From assembly GCA_964458645.1 (NCBI GenBank), contig CAYWJU010000020.1, forward strand, positions 1 through 16,011: a DNA stretch of 16,011 bases, read 5' to 3'. The translations under genes and the position numbers were made by a program. This document shows, piece by piece, positions 1 through 6,741 of this stretch. Within the stretch, counting starts at the first letter, position 1, and the number at the start of each line of letters is the position of its first letter. Under the pieces are notes generated by a model, which had not been told where the DNA came from, ran no database searches, and saw only the letters and a list, made by a program, of their open reading frames with translations. This stretch comes from DAORHV01 sp964458645. Its GTDB lineage: Bacteria > Patescibacteriota > Gracilibacteria > Peribacterales > Peribacteraceae.

Positions 1-146
1 TGAGCTCGCCGCAGCGAGCGAGTTCGGACTTTTAGGGTTGTGAGGCGCGTGAAGCGTAGGCCAGCCGGAGCACCGCGCGACGTTTTTTGCTCAACTTTTT
101 TCTAAAAAAAGTGGAAGGAAGAAACCCAAAACGATCTTCACATCCC
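1..146. other. Intergenic tail downstream of the minus-strand envelope operon
   Basis: I see no coding region here. Positions 4-19 form a perfect 6-bp stem (GCTCGC/GCGAGC) with a CGCA loop. Positions 94-112 form an A/T-only inverted repeat (ACTTTTTT, loop CTA, AAAAAAGT). The middle part is GC-rich without an obvious motif. The stretch lies just downstream of the stop codon of the minus-strand gene that ends at 147, so it is a 3' untranslated and termination region for that operon, or an edge of a neighbouring unit outside the window. Confidence 0.5.
94..112 (-). terminator. Possible weak terminator hairpin (A/T palindrome)
   Basis: ACTTTTTT at 94-101 pairs with AAAAAAGT at 105-112 around a 3-nt loop. 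Read on the minus strand it follows the stop codon at 147 by about 34 nt and is followed by another short tract that includes six A bases. The stem has little GC, so it is not a classical intrinsic terminator. I call it only because of its position behind the two-gene minus-strand operon. Confidence 0.3.
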
Positions 147-1454
147 CTACCGCAGAATCTGCAATCCATCATTCGGACTCGCCTGCACTGCCGGTTCCGA
201 AGATGAAGAAGGCGATGTTACAGGTTCTACCGACGACGCAGCGGCGCTGCTCTTCGCAGCTGCCGAAGATACGGCGGCGGAAGAGGCGGGTGGCACCGAC
301 GACGAAGACATCGTGCCGGGCAGCCATGCGAATGTTTTGGGATCCAGCGCCGGAACGTAGGTCGTCCATGTCCACGGCGTGCACGGCTTCACCTTGCACG
401 TGCGCGGGATATCCGACGAGAACGCAATGGCGGGAAAGACGTATGTGGGACGATCGGCACGATACTGCGGCAGCACGTACACCAGTTGTGCCGATTCATA
501 CGTAACAGTTGTGATCGGTTTCCCCTTGGCATTGCCATCGATGGGAGCCATGCCACCTTCGAGCGCGAATCCGGCAATAAGCGCCGGATCTGCCGACGGA
601 TACTCCGCATGCGATAACAGTTCAGTGGAAATGATGTGCATGTTCAATGCCACCGCCTGTTGACTGCGATGCGCGACGAACACCGACATACCCGATACGG
701 GGCGGCCAACGTCGTCGACAACCGGATAGCCCGAAAACAGCAACGGCCAACGGACTTCCTCCATGCCTGGTGCCAGAACTTTGCCGACGCTTCCGGCTTC
801 CACGGTGCGATAGATCTTGATGACCGAAGGCGTACCGAGTGCAGAGGTGTCGATTCCGAGTTCCTGCGCCATGGACTCGGCAATGGCGATCATGCGGTCA
901 TCGGACAACGGCGCGTTGACCGGAGTGTCGCTGACGTCGTCGGGCGAACGATTATTGCGGCTGACTTCCAGCGTGCGATCGCGCACGTTCACCAAAATGG
1001 AGAAGACGTTGTCCGGCGTCGTAAACGAGATGTCATCCGGCAGCAGACGCAGATCCGAGAAATTCAGCGGCACCTTCATGGCACTCAAAATGGCAATGAA
1101 CGGCGTCGAGTCGGCGGTGACGCCCTGGTCACGGTACAGCGTGAACGATGCGGGCAACGACGGCAGCATTCCTTTGGTAAGGACATAGCGAAACGAACCG
1201 GCCGGCATGCCGTCGAGCTTTTGCGCCAACATGCGCATGCCCTGGCCTACGTCGCCGAATCCGCGCGGAGGCAGGCTGTCGGGCGTGGCAACAAGAACAG
1301 ACTGAGTGCTCTGTTGGCTGGCAATGGGATTGGGTTCGGCAGTCAGGCGCGTGGCAAGAAGAATGCCATTCACGCCCAAAGACAGCGCAAGGCCGAGCGA
1401 GAGAGCCGGCAGCAGAACACCGGCGGCGAAGTTGGCGGGAGATTTAACGGACAT
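147..1454 (-). CDS. Membrane-anchored extracytoplasmic protein with Ser/Ala-rich C-terminal tail
   Basis: This 435-residue protein is of unknown family. Residues about 8-36 form one long hydrophobic helix, read as an uncleaved signal anchor that exports the rest. Residues about 60-380 look globular, with two short beta-rich stretches around 225-275 and 315-370; the second carries Tyr/Pro-rich strands and the Cys pair C353/C358. Residues 382-425 are almost only Ser, Ala and Pro with a few Val/Glu, a typical flexible wall-spanning or glycosylated linker, although here it sits at the extreme C-terminus. The start ATG at 1454-1452 overlaps the end of the upstream bPH-like gene by 11 bp, so the two are probably cotranscribed and translationally coupled. 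No Shine-Dalgarno motif is visible before the ATG. The function is unknown; a sensor or envelope-assembly partner of the upstream membrane protein is only a guess. Confidence 0.85.
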   Translation of the reverse strand: MSVKSPANFAAGVLLPALSLGLALSLGVNGILLATRLTAEPNPIASQQSTQSVLVATPDSLPPRGFGDVGQGMRMLAQKLDGMPAGSFRYVLTKGMLPSLPASFTLYRDQGVTADSTPFIAILSAMKVPLNFSDLRLLPDDISFTTPDNVFSILVNVRDRTLEVSRNNRSPDDVSDTPVNAPLSDDRMIAIAESMAQELGIDTSALGTPSVIKIYRTVEAGSVGKVLAPGMEEVRWPLLFSGYPVVDDVGRPVSGMSVFVAHRSQQAVALNMHIISTELLSHAEYPSADPALIAGFALEGGMAPIDGNAKGKPITTVTYESAQLVYVLPQYRADRPTYVFPAIAFSSDIPRTCKVKPCTPWTWTTYVPALDPKTFAWLPGTMSSSSVPPASSAAVSSAAAKSSAAASSVEPVTSPSSSSEPAVQASPNDGLQILR

Positions 1455-2013
1455 CGCGGTAGGGAACGATATAATCTTTGCGTCGCTGGTAGAGAGTGAT
1501 CTGCTGCGAGATCATTGCCACCAGTTTATCGGCATGCGGCATGTACTTGAGCACGATTTCGGGACCATGTCCTTCCTTTAATGCGAAATGCAGCATGCCA
1601 AAATCAAACAGATTCAGCCACTGCGTTTCGGCCACCACGTCACCCAGGTTCTCCAAATTGATCGGCGTGAGCGATTTGCGGAACAACGAGCTCTGATCGA
1701 CGATAATGAGCTTATCGGTGGTCAAGAAAATAAAATCATATTTCCAATCGATATACGCCTGCAACAAGCCGTATGACACGAGCACAAACCAGACCAGCAC
1801 TGCACCCAACACCACGACCCCGACTTCCAGCATGCCGGTGGAATAGACGAAGAACGCAACGACAACAATCAGCACTGTAATGACGAACTCGCGGATGATG
1901 GTAGTGAGGAAACGAAATACGTGCGGCGTAGCCGTAAAAATTTCGCGTTCGCCGTGTGCCAAGAACCGCTCCTTTATCTTTTGGATGTCGGTCTCGAGTG
2001 CGAAAATCCTCAT
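1444..2013 (-). CDS. bPH-domain-like membrane protein (YdbS/PF03703-like)
   Basis: This is a 189-residue protein. Residues about 34-57 and 61-86 are two membrane helices. From about residue 90 to 172 there is a beta-rich segment with the feel of a bacterial pleckstrin-homology domain (bPH2): a strand with DFIFLTTDKLIIVD, then a basic patch (FRKS) and a strand that leads into NLFDFGMLHF. That order (two helices, then a bPH domain) is usual for YdbS-like proteins, which are poorly characterised membrane proteins. The frame is open as far as 2217, but I choose the ATG at 2013 because the residues before it read as random sequence from inside the divergent gene, and because AGAGGTAG about 12-19 nt upstream is one of the few purine-rich leaders in the window. 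The start lies only 19 bp from the divergent SLH gene start. Family assignment is by pattern only. Confidence 0.8.
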   Translation of the reverse strand: MRIFALETDIQKIKERFLAHGEREIFTATPHVFRFLTTIIREFVITVLIVVVAFFVYSTGMLEVGVVVLGAVLVWFVLVSYGLLQAYIDWKYDFIFLTTDKLIIVDQSSLFRKSLTPINLENLGDVVAETQWLNLFDFGMLHFALKEGHGPEIVLKYMPHADKLVAMISQQITLYQRRKDYIVPYRDVR

Positions 2014-2032
2014 ACTTCGATACTCTACCTCT

Positions 2033-4372
2033 ATGCGCGCAACCAAGGCGAGTGCACTCGTCGCAACTCTATCGGCCATTCCCCTGCTTCTGGCTGCCAC
2101 GACGGCCTTCTCGGATGTCGCCGGCCACCGGTATGCACCCGCCATCGGCATGCTTGCGGAGCGCGAAATCGTGCAAGGGTACTCCGATGGCACGTTCCGC
2201 CCGGACGCAGTCATCAATCGCGCCGAATTCCTGAAGATCTTGATCGACGCACGCTACCCGGACATGGCCACCCCCAAGGACCTGCAATGTTTCGAAGATT
2301 TGTTGGTACGCCAACCGCAGTGGTACGCCCGCCCTGTCTGTTTGGGCAGGCAGCTCGGCATTGTTGGCGGCTATCCGGATGGAACGTTTCAACCCGAGAA
2401 AACCGTGAATATGGCCGAAGCCCTAAAAATCGCCATGCGAACGTTTCGCGTAGACGTAGCCGCAACAACAAAGAACATGCCGTGGTATGAGCCCTACACA
2501 TTGGCCGCACGACAGCGCGGAATCTTGCTCGACTTGCTCAGCACGCCGGATCACATCGTCACGCGCGGTGAAATGGCTTCCATGACGGCAGTGCTCCTGG
2601 AGGAAGCCGATGCGCTGTCCGAGAATTCCTCGTCCGTCACTGCGGCAGTCTGCGGCAACGACAAGATGGAAACCGGTGAACAGTGCGACGATGGCAACCT
2701 GGAAAACAGTGACGGCTGCAGCCAGCTGTGCATTCTGGTACCCGAACCCGTACGACTCTCCATTCTGCTGGTGGAAACCGAAGCCGCCGGAACGGTGACC
2801 AACGTGGCAAGGGGGAAAACGGACGTGCCGCTGCTGCGGTTCAGCGCAACGACGGATCGCCAAGACGCCATTGTCACAGGGGTCGTGTTCCAGCCGTCGG
2901 TTGGATCTCTGCTGTATGCCCAACACTACAAACTGGCCATGGATCGCGACGGCGATGGTCGCTACGAAACCGTGCTGCAAGCCGAGGGCAAGGCACAGGG
3001 CAGTCGCCTGACCTTCGACACCCTGGCAGGCGGCGGCGTACGTGCCTATGAGGGAATCCCCGTGCGATTCGAAGTGCGAGCCGACATCAGCTCCACATTG
3101 GGAACCGTTTTGCTTGGACTGCAGTTTGCCACCGACGAGCGGGACTACATCCGCGCTACCGGCGCGACGGATGGCATCGCACTCCAGGGAATCGAAACGG
3201 ATAACTCCTGTCCGAATGACGTGAGCGTGTGCTTTATTCGTGTTCAAACACAGCCCAGTCGCGACATTACCGTACAAGAACGCGGCAATCTGTACGTGAC
3301 CGCAGACAACATGCCGGTACGCAGCCAACAAGTCCTGGGCGGCAGCGTTTCGGACCCGCTGCTGCGCTTGCGCTTGCGTGCCGACGGCGAGGATGTGGAT
3401 CTGAAAAAGCTGAACATCGATGGCGGCGTGAACAGCATCGACTCGCTGCTGCTGTTCCGCGTCGCTCCCGGTGCAAACATCGACACACGCACGGCTCAGC
3501 CCTTCGCGCAGGCAACGCCCACACAATGTTCGACGGTAAGCGTCACGCGCTTCTGTGCCAATCTGTCGCTCAGTATGTTGCGCCTAACGGCCAACCAGGA
3601 AACCACAATCGTGATTGCGGCAAAAATGAAGGATGAACAAGCCGGCGCTACCAGCGGCCAGACATTCGGTCTGACACTCTCGGCTGCCACCGATAGTAAT
3701 CGTGCGGTGGAAGCACGCGGCATATCGTCGTTGGCCGACTTGGCGCAGAACGACGGCAACTCGCTTGCCACAGGGGAAATTTTCGTGGGCACCGGCAGTC
3801 CGGGTGCGTCGTCGCAGTTGAGCGGCCCCATGAACGACGTCGTGCTGGCCAAAATCAGCGGCGTGGAAAACGCGCTGTTGCAAAATTCGGTGATCGGCAT
3901 TCCGTCGGGCAAGACGACATTCGGTGGCTTTACGCTTCTCACCTCGCCGCATAACAACACGTTCCACGGCAGCAACGATGTACTGGTGTCGTCGATGGTG
4001 ATTTCGGTCACCGCCCAGAACGTGCAGATTGATCCGGCCAGCTACCGCCTGTACAACCCGGAAAACCCAGCAATAGGAGTTGCTTGCTCGGCAAGTCAAA
4101 GCACCGGAACATTCGCCGTCACCTGCAGCGGGATTGCGGGGAGCATGATCCAAAGCCGCATCGGGCAAGGGCAACAGGCGAACTATTTGCTGGAGGCGAA
4201 TATCCTGAACACCGAACTCTCGCCCGGCGCCAGCCTGCTCACCAGCGAACTCTCTCCGTTAGGACAGCGTGGTCAGACGAACGCCATAACGTGGTCCGAT
4301 GAAGCGTCTGCACTGTCGTGGGTGGATATCGCCGAACTTCGCGTACAATCGACGCAGTACTCCAAACCCTAA
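2033..4372 (+). CDS. Secreted S-layer homology (SLH) protein with a DUF4215-type Cys-rich repeat
   Basis: The protein has 779 residues from the ATG at 2033. Residues 1-25 form a signal peptide (basic start, hydrophobic core, probable cleavage after TTA). Three SLH-like repeats follow: about 26-77 (GYSDGTFRPD, then NRAEFLKIL), 85-140 (GYPDGTFQPE, NMAEALKI) and a degenerate one at 148-192. SLH repeats normally hold a protein to cell-wall polysaccharide. Residues 207-233 are one DUF4215/Myxococcus-type Cys repeat with C207, C218, C229, C233 and the hallmark EQCDDGN. The remaining 540 residues look like beta-sandwich surface modules; DRDGDGRYET at 304-313 resembles a calcium-binding turn. An upstream ATG in the same frame would give 51 more residues with no signal peptide at the N-terminus, so it is rejected. 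The role is probably an S-layer or surface protein. The next gene starts 2 bp after the stop. Confidence 0.92.
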   Translation: MRATKASALVATLSAIPLLLAATTAFSDVAGHRYAPAIGMLAEREIVQGYSDGTFRPDAVINRAEFLKILIDARYPDMATPKDLQCFEDLLVRQPQWYARPVCLGRQLGIVGGYPDGTFQPEKTVNMAEALKIAMRTFRVDVAATTKNMPWYEPYTLAARQRGILLDLLSTPDHIVTRGEMASMTAVLLEEADALSENSSSVTAAVCGNDKMETGEQCDDGNLENSDGCSQLCILVPEPVRLSILLVETEAAGTVTNVARGKTDVPLLRFSATTDRQDAIVTGVVFQPSVGSLLYAQHYKLAMDRDGDGRYETVLQAEGKAQGSRLTFDTLAGGGVRAYEGIPVRFEVRADISSTLGTVLLGLQFATDERDYIRATGATDGIALQGIETDNSCPNDVSVCFIRVQTQPSRDITVQERGNLYVTADNMPVRSQQVLGGSVSDPLLRLRLRADGEDVDLKKLNIDGGVNSIDSLLLFRVAPGANIDTRTAQPFAQATPTQCSTVSVTRFCANLSLSMLRLTANQETTIVIAAKMKDEQAGATSGQTFGLTLSAATDSNRAVEARGISSLADLAQNDGNSLATGEIFVGTGSPGASSQLSGPMNDVVLAKISGVENALLQNSVIGIPSGKTTFGGFTLLTSPHNNTFHGSNDVLVSSMVISVTAQNVQIDPASYRLYNPENPAIGVACSASQSTGTFAVTCSGIAGSMIQSRIGQGQQANYLLEANILNTELSPGASLLTSELSPLGQRGQTNAITWSDEASALSWVDIAELRVQSTQYSKP

Positions 4373-4374
4373 CC

Positions 4375-4752
4375 ATGCCAGACACCACACCTCCAGCTCC
4401 AACCAACCAACAATCATCCAAGGCTCCCGCGCCGGACACCGTGCATGCGCCCATGCCCGAATGGATGAAGATCACCATGGCCTCTGCCGGAGGCATGGCG
4501 ACGTCGTTCGCAGGATTTCTGGCGTTCACGCTCATGCAGTCGAGCACCGCACTGCGCGGCGAGCTCATGGCCGGCGACCCGGCTGTGAATAGCAAATACC
4601 CCTCCACGTACAACGCATTCCAGGCGTCGCTGCTCGGCGAAAACCCCATTATGAACGCCATGACCTCGTACATGTGGTGGACCGGCGTGATTATCGGCGG
4701 GGCACTCTTGAGCTGGTTCTTTCTTGGCTTTCTGCGCAACAGGTTTGGCTAA
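4375..4752 (+). CDS. Small two-helix membrane protein, unknown function
   Basis: The protein has 125 residues. The first 28 are rich in Pro, Thr, Gln and Ala and probably disordered. Hydrophobic helices lie at about 34-54 and 100-120, separated by a polar loop of about 45 residues (AGDPAVNSKYPSTYN). The C-terminus ends in the basic LRNRFG. The ATG at 4375 lies 2 bp after the SLH gene stop. The frame extends 19 codons upstream into that gene, but the Pro/Thr start is the more natural one. No Shine-Dalgarno motif is seen, so translation may rely on coupling to the SLH gene. The spacing suggests one transcript and perhaps a role with the surface protein, but I recognise no family. Confidence 0.75.
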   Translation: MPDTTPPAPTNQQSSKAPAPDTVHAPMPEWMKITMASAGGMATSFAGFLAFTLMQSSTALRGELMAGDPAVNSKYPSTYNAFQASLLGENPIMNAMTSYMWWTGVIIGGALLSWFFLGFLRNRFG

Positions 4753-4761
4753 GCGCCATAC

Positions 4762-4789
4762 TTGCTATTCATACAAATAATTGTAAAGT
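4762..4789 (+). promoter_or_regulatory. Candidate promoter for the single-helix protein at 4880
   Basis: TTGCTA at 4762-4767 and TAAAGT at 4784-4789 are separated by 16 bp, in an AT-rich patch between GC-rich genes. Each box matches four of six sigma70 consensus bases. It would give a leader of roughly 85 nt, which contains a small inverted repeat (GATCC/GGATC). Moderate to weak support. Confidence 0.35.
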
Positions 4790-4879
4790 ACGCGGGTTCT
4801 GAGCGCAGCGTTCGGGACGATCCTTGGCAGGATCGGCGGATAACCAATACCAGTTTCTTCCTCGAACAACAGGTGTCGT

Positions 4880-5416
4880 ATGAAGGGTTGGAGTCATGTA
4901 TTTCTGCGTTTAGCGGCATGTGGTGCCGCACTCTGCGTTCTGGGCTACTTCGTCGTCGAAGCGCGACGCGAAGGTGAGCGTCAGGCGCAGAAGCGCGTCG
5001 TGCTGGAAGCGAACCTGATGGCCCACGGTTGGGCCCCCGAAAACAACCTGCCCCGAAACTACGAGTTGCGGTACGTCACGCACATCCACGCCAGCAAAAA
5101 GCGCGTGCCGCTCCAGCACACCGTGACGCTGCTGTACAAGCCGCTGTGGGGCGAACAGGTCCGGGAAACGTGGTTCAACGACAACGAAGCCCGCGTGTGG
5201 ACGGACGGCGTACCGCGGTACGTCATCCACACCGTCCGACTCAGCGCCGAACGAGCCATCCTCGGCATCGGCGGGGACGTGACGCAGCAGGACGTCGAGG
5301 CCATGGTCGCGGGAGTTCTGGACCTCTGCCTCGACGCCGGGATCGACGCCAGCGAAGGCGCGGTCCGCAAGGACGAAGTCAACAAGCAGTACTGGATCAT
5401 CGACCTGAGTAAGTAG
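4880..5416 (+). CDS. Single-helix membrane-anchored protein, unknown function
   Basis: The protein has 178 residues. Residues about 7-27 form a membrane helix, followed by a very basic, charged stretch (EARREGERQAQKR, 28-40) and then a mixed alpha/beta region with no motif I recognise. The positive charge directly after the helix would favour a cytoplasmic C-terminal domain by the positive-inside rule, but the first residues (MKGW) also carry a charge, so topology is uncertain. Coding is supported by the strong GC bias at third positions. An AGGTG motif lies about 5-9 nt before the ATG, one of the better ribosome sites in the window. The gap of 127 bp to the previous gene and the candidate promoter suggest its own transcript. 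Confidence 0.75.
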   Translation: MKGWSHVFLRLAACGAALCVLGYFVVEARREGERQAQKRVVLEANLMAHGWAPENNLPRNYELRYVTHIHASKKRVPLQHTVTLLYKPLWGEQVRETWFNDNEARVWTDGVPRYVIHTVRLSAERAILGIGGDVTQQDVEAMVAGVLDLCLDAGIDASEGAVRKDEVNKQYWIIDLSK

Positions 5417-5508
5417 CCCATCCGCCGCCGAACCTGCCAAGTCGCCCCTGCACATCTGTGTGGGGGTTCGACCTGCACAACTTTCGAAGTTGTCCGGGGT
5501 GTAGGGCC
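5417..5508 (+). other. Structured intergenic segment with several small hairpins
   Basis: Behind the stop codon at 5416 the DNA holds a chain of inverted repeats: CCCC/GGGG with CACA/TGTG at about 5445-5466, GGT-TCG-ACC at about 5466-5474, and the perfect 17-nt palindrome ACAACTTTCGAAGTTGT at 5477-5493. CCTGCACA occurs twice, at 5447-5454 and 5472-5479, 25 bp apart. The T-run that follows (5513-5520) lies about 20 nt after the last hairpin, so a standard intrinsic terminator is not formed. The segment may be a terminator region for the gene at 4880 or an operator region for the promoter at 5509. Confidence 0.4.
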
Positions 5509-5536
5509 TTGCTTTTTTTTAAATTTCCTTTATAAT
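5509..5536 (+). promoter_or_regulatory. Sigma70-type promoter for the small protein at 5570
   Basis: TTGCTT at 5509-5514 and a perfect TATAAT at 5531-5536 are separated by 16 bp of T/A-rich DNA. Transcription would start near 5543, giving a leader of about 27 nt before the ATG at 5570. This is the best consensus promoter in the window. Confidence 0.75.
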
Positions 5537-5569
5537 GTTTGCCGACAAAATAACCCACATATCACACCC

Positions 5570-5821
5570 ATGACGACCAAAAATCACTTCGAGCTGCCGA
5601 ATCCGATGCATATGCTTCTGGCATGTTTGGGAATTTGGTCCGTCATGGCCATGCTCATTACCCTGCTCATTTGGCAACCATGGCCGGCCAGTAATGGCAA
5701 AGCGCGCCGCATGGGAAAGCGCAGCCGCCCCGCAGTGTTGATGCACTCCGCTACGCCCGATCTTGTCGTGCCAGCAACGCAGCTCCCCGAACTCCAGCGT
5801 CGTCCAGAACTCCAACCGTAA
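5570..5821 (+). CDS. Small single-helix membrane protein
   Basis: The protein has 83 residues with one strong hydrophobic helix at about 13-36, followed by a basic segment (GKARRMGKRSRP, 43-54) and a Pro/Gln/Leu-rich tail. The charge distribution suggests that the C-terminal part is cytoplasmic. A consensus promoter 27-61 bp upstream supports it as a real gene. There is no Shine-Dalgarno motif; the leader reads ATAACCCACATATCACACCC. Its last 71 bp overlap, tail to tail, the end of the ROK kinase gene on the other strand, so the C-terminal 23 residues are encoded antisense to another gene and may be little constrained. No family recognised. Confidence 0.6.
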   Translation: MTTKNHFELPNPMHMLLACLGIWSVMAMLITLLIWQPWPASNGKARRMGKRSRPAVLMHSATPDLVVPATQLPELQRRPELQP

Positions 5822-6629
5822 GCCTTGGAAGCAGGGTGCCGGGCAGCGTCCAGCGCTGCAGTTGCTCTAGAACCTTGGGCAAATGCGGCTTCAGTGCGCG
5901 ACCGGCGCTGCCGCCGAACACAATAACCGATGGATCGATTGCATGCGCAAGGTTGGCACTCAGCCAGGCGACTTCCTCGAAGATATGCGGCTGCATGAAT
6001 CCGCACACCGCTCCGTTTAAATAATCCTGCGGAGTTTGGGCAGCCTCGCAACGCTTACCCATGGCAGTGCCGGAAAGAAACTGTTCCACTTCGCCCCGCA
6101 TGTCGCTGGTGGGGTACGGCGGCTGCCCGGGTTTCAGCAACATATGACCGAACTCTCCGGCACATCCGTGGGCGCCACGGAAGAGGTGCCCGTCCACCAC
6201 GATACCGCCGCCAACACCCGTACCGAGCGTCACCCCGACCACGATGCGTTCCCCTTTGCCGGCACCGGCGACCGCTTCGGCGTAGGCAAAGCACTGACTG
6301 TCGTTTTCCACGCTTACCGGCAAACCGCTGTGCTCAGCGAAAAAGGCACGCAGATTCTGCCCTTCGGCCCCCGGCACATTCGGCATTTTGAGCACGAGTC
6401 CGGTGGAGGAATCCACCAATCCCGGCACACCGATGCCAATAGCGATTGTATCCGGCGTGCGCAACAACAAGAGCTCCTTGAGCAGTCGCTGGCGCACATC
6501 TTCGAATCCCCTGTCGGCATCCGTAGGAATGACCACCAGTTCGCGACGAATCATGTCGGGCAGCTCGTAGCGTGCCAGCGCCGTCTTGGTGCCACCGAAG
6601 TCAATGCCTATGATGGATGCTGGCTTCAT
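5751..6629 (-). CDS. ROK-family sugar kinase (glucokinase-like) without the zinc cysteines
   Basis: The protein has 292 residues, a little short of the 300-320 usual for ROK kinases. The ATP phosphate loop is IGIDFGGTKT (7-16), the substrate region GVPGLVD is at 67-73, the catalytic Asp is D110 in VENDSQC, a second nucleotide motif is TLGTGVGGG (134-142), and GEFGH (158-162) carries the sugar-binding Glu and the usual zinc His. Where the family has CxCGxxGCxE, this protein has P173, S175 and E180 in place of the three Cys, keeping only G179 and E182. Most likely it phosphorylates glucose released by the amylases upstream. The ATG at 6629 fits the normal distance to the P-loop; a longer frame to 6677 adds 16 residues of no use to the fold. 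It is the last gene of the minus-strand glucan cluster, 93 bp after the GH15 stop. Confidence 0.9.
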   Translation of the reverse strand: MKPASIIGIDFGGTKTALARYELPDMIRRELVVIPTDADRGFEDVRQRLLKELLLLRTPDTIAIGIGVPGLVDSSTGLVLKMPNVPGAEGQNLRAFFAEHSGLPVSVENDSQCFAYAEAVAGAGKGERIVVGVTLGTGVGGGIVVDGHLFRGAHGCAGEFGHMLLKPGQPPYPTSDMRGEVEQFLSGTAMGKRCEAAQTPQDYLNGAVCGFMQPHIFEEVAWLSANLAHAIDPSVIVFGGSAGRALKPHLPKVLEQLQRWTLPGTLLPRLTVGVLDDAGVRGAALLARQDRA

Positions 6630-6720
6630 GCGTTCAGAGCGTAGAGTCGATACGGACCAGTCTGGCAGAAATTTCACATTCCAAGAACGACAAAATTCAA
6701 CGGAGTGTTTTGAACGTTAG

Positions 6721-6741
6721 ATTTAGGATTTGGAATTTGGA
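6721..6741. repeat. Three tandem 7-bp units across the GH15 stop codon
   Basis: ATTTAGG, ATTTGGA and ATTTGGA follow one another and are continued by ATTTT. The stop codon of the GH15 gene (6723-6725 on the minus strand) lies in the first unit and the last residues, NPNSKS, are encoded by the repeat. A change in copy number would shift the frame at the very C-terminus only. Confidence 0.5.

Noticed and set aside
636..1499. Open frame of 287 codons on the plus strand opposite the Ser/Ala-tail gene
   Set aside because: The product is unusually rich in Arg, His and Gln, has no hydrophobic core, and spans the junction of two coupled minus-strand genes.
2423..3526. Open frame of 367 codons on the minus strand inside the SLH gene
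   Set aside because: The sequence is composition-driven with no motif or usual start context, whereas the plus-strand frame shows signal peptide, SLH and DUF4215 motifs.
5477..5493. Possible tRNA-Arg anticodon arm (ACAAC, loop TTTCGAA, GTTGT), with TTCGA upstream like a T-loop
   Set aside because: No acceptor stem, D-arm or properly ordered T-arm can be folded around it, and the upstream GTTCGA has no 5-bp T-stem. A permuted tRNA would also need pairing that is not present.
6630..6677. Longer N-terminus for the ROK kinase from an ATG at 6677
   Set aside because: ROK kinases begin a few residues before IGIDFGGTKT; the extra 16 residues have no counterpart in the family.
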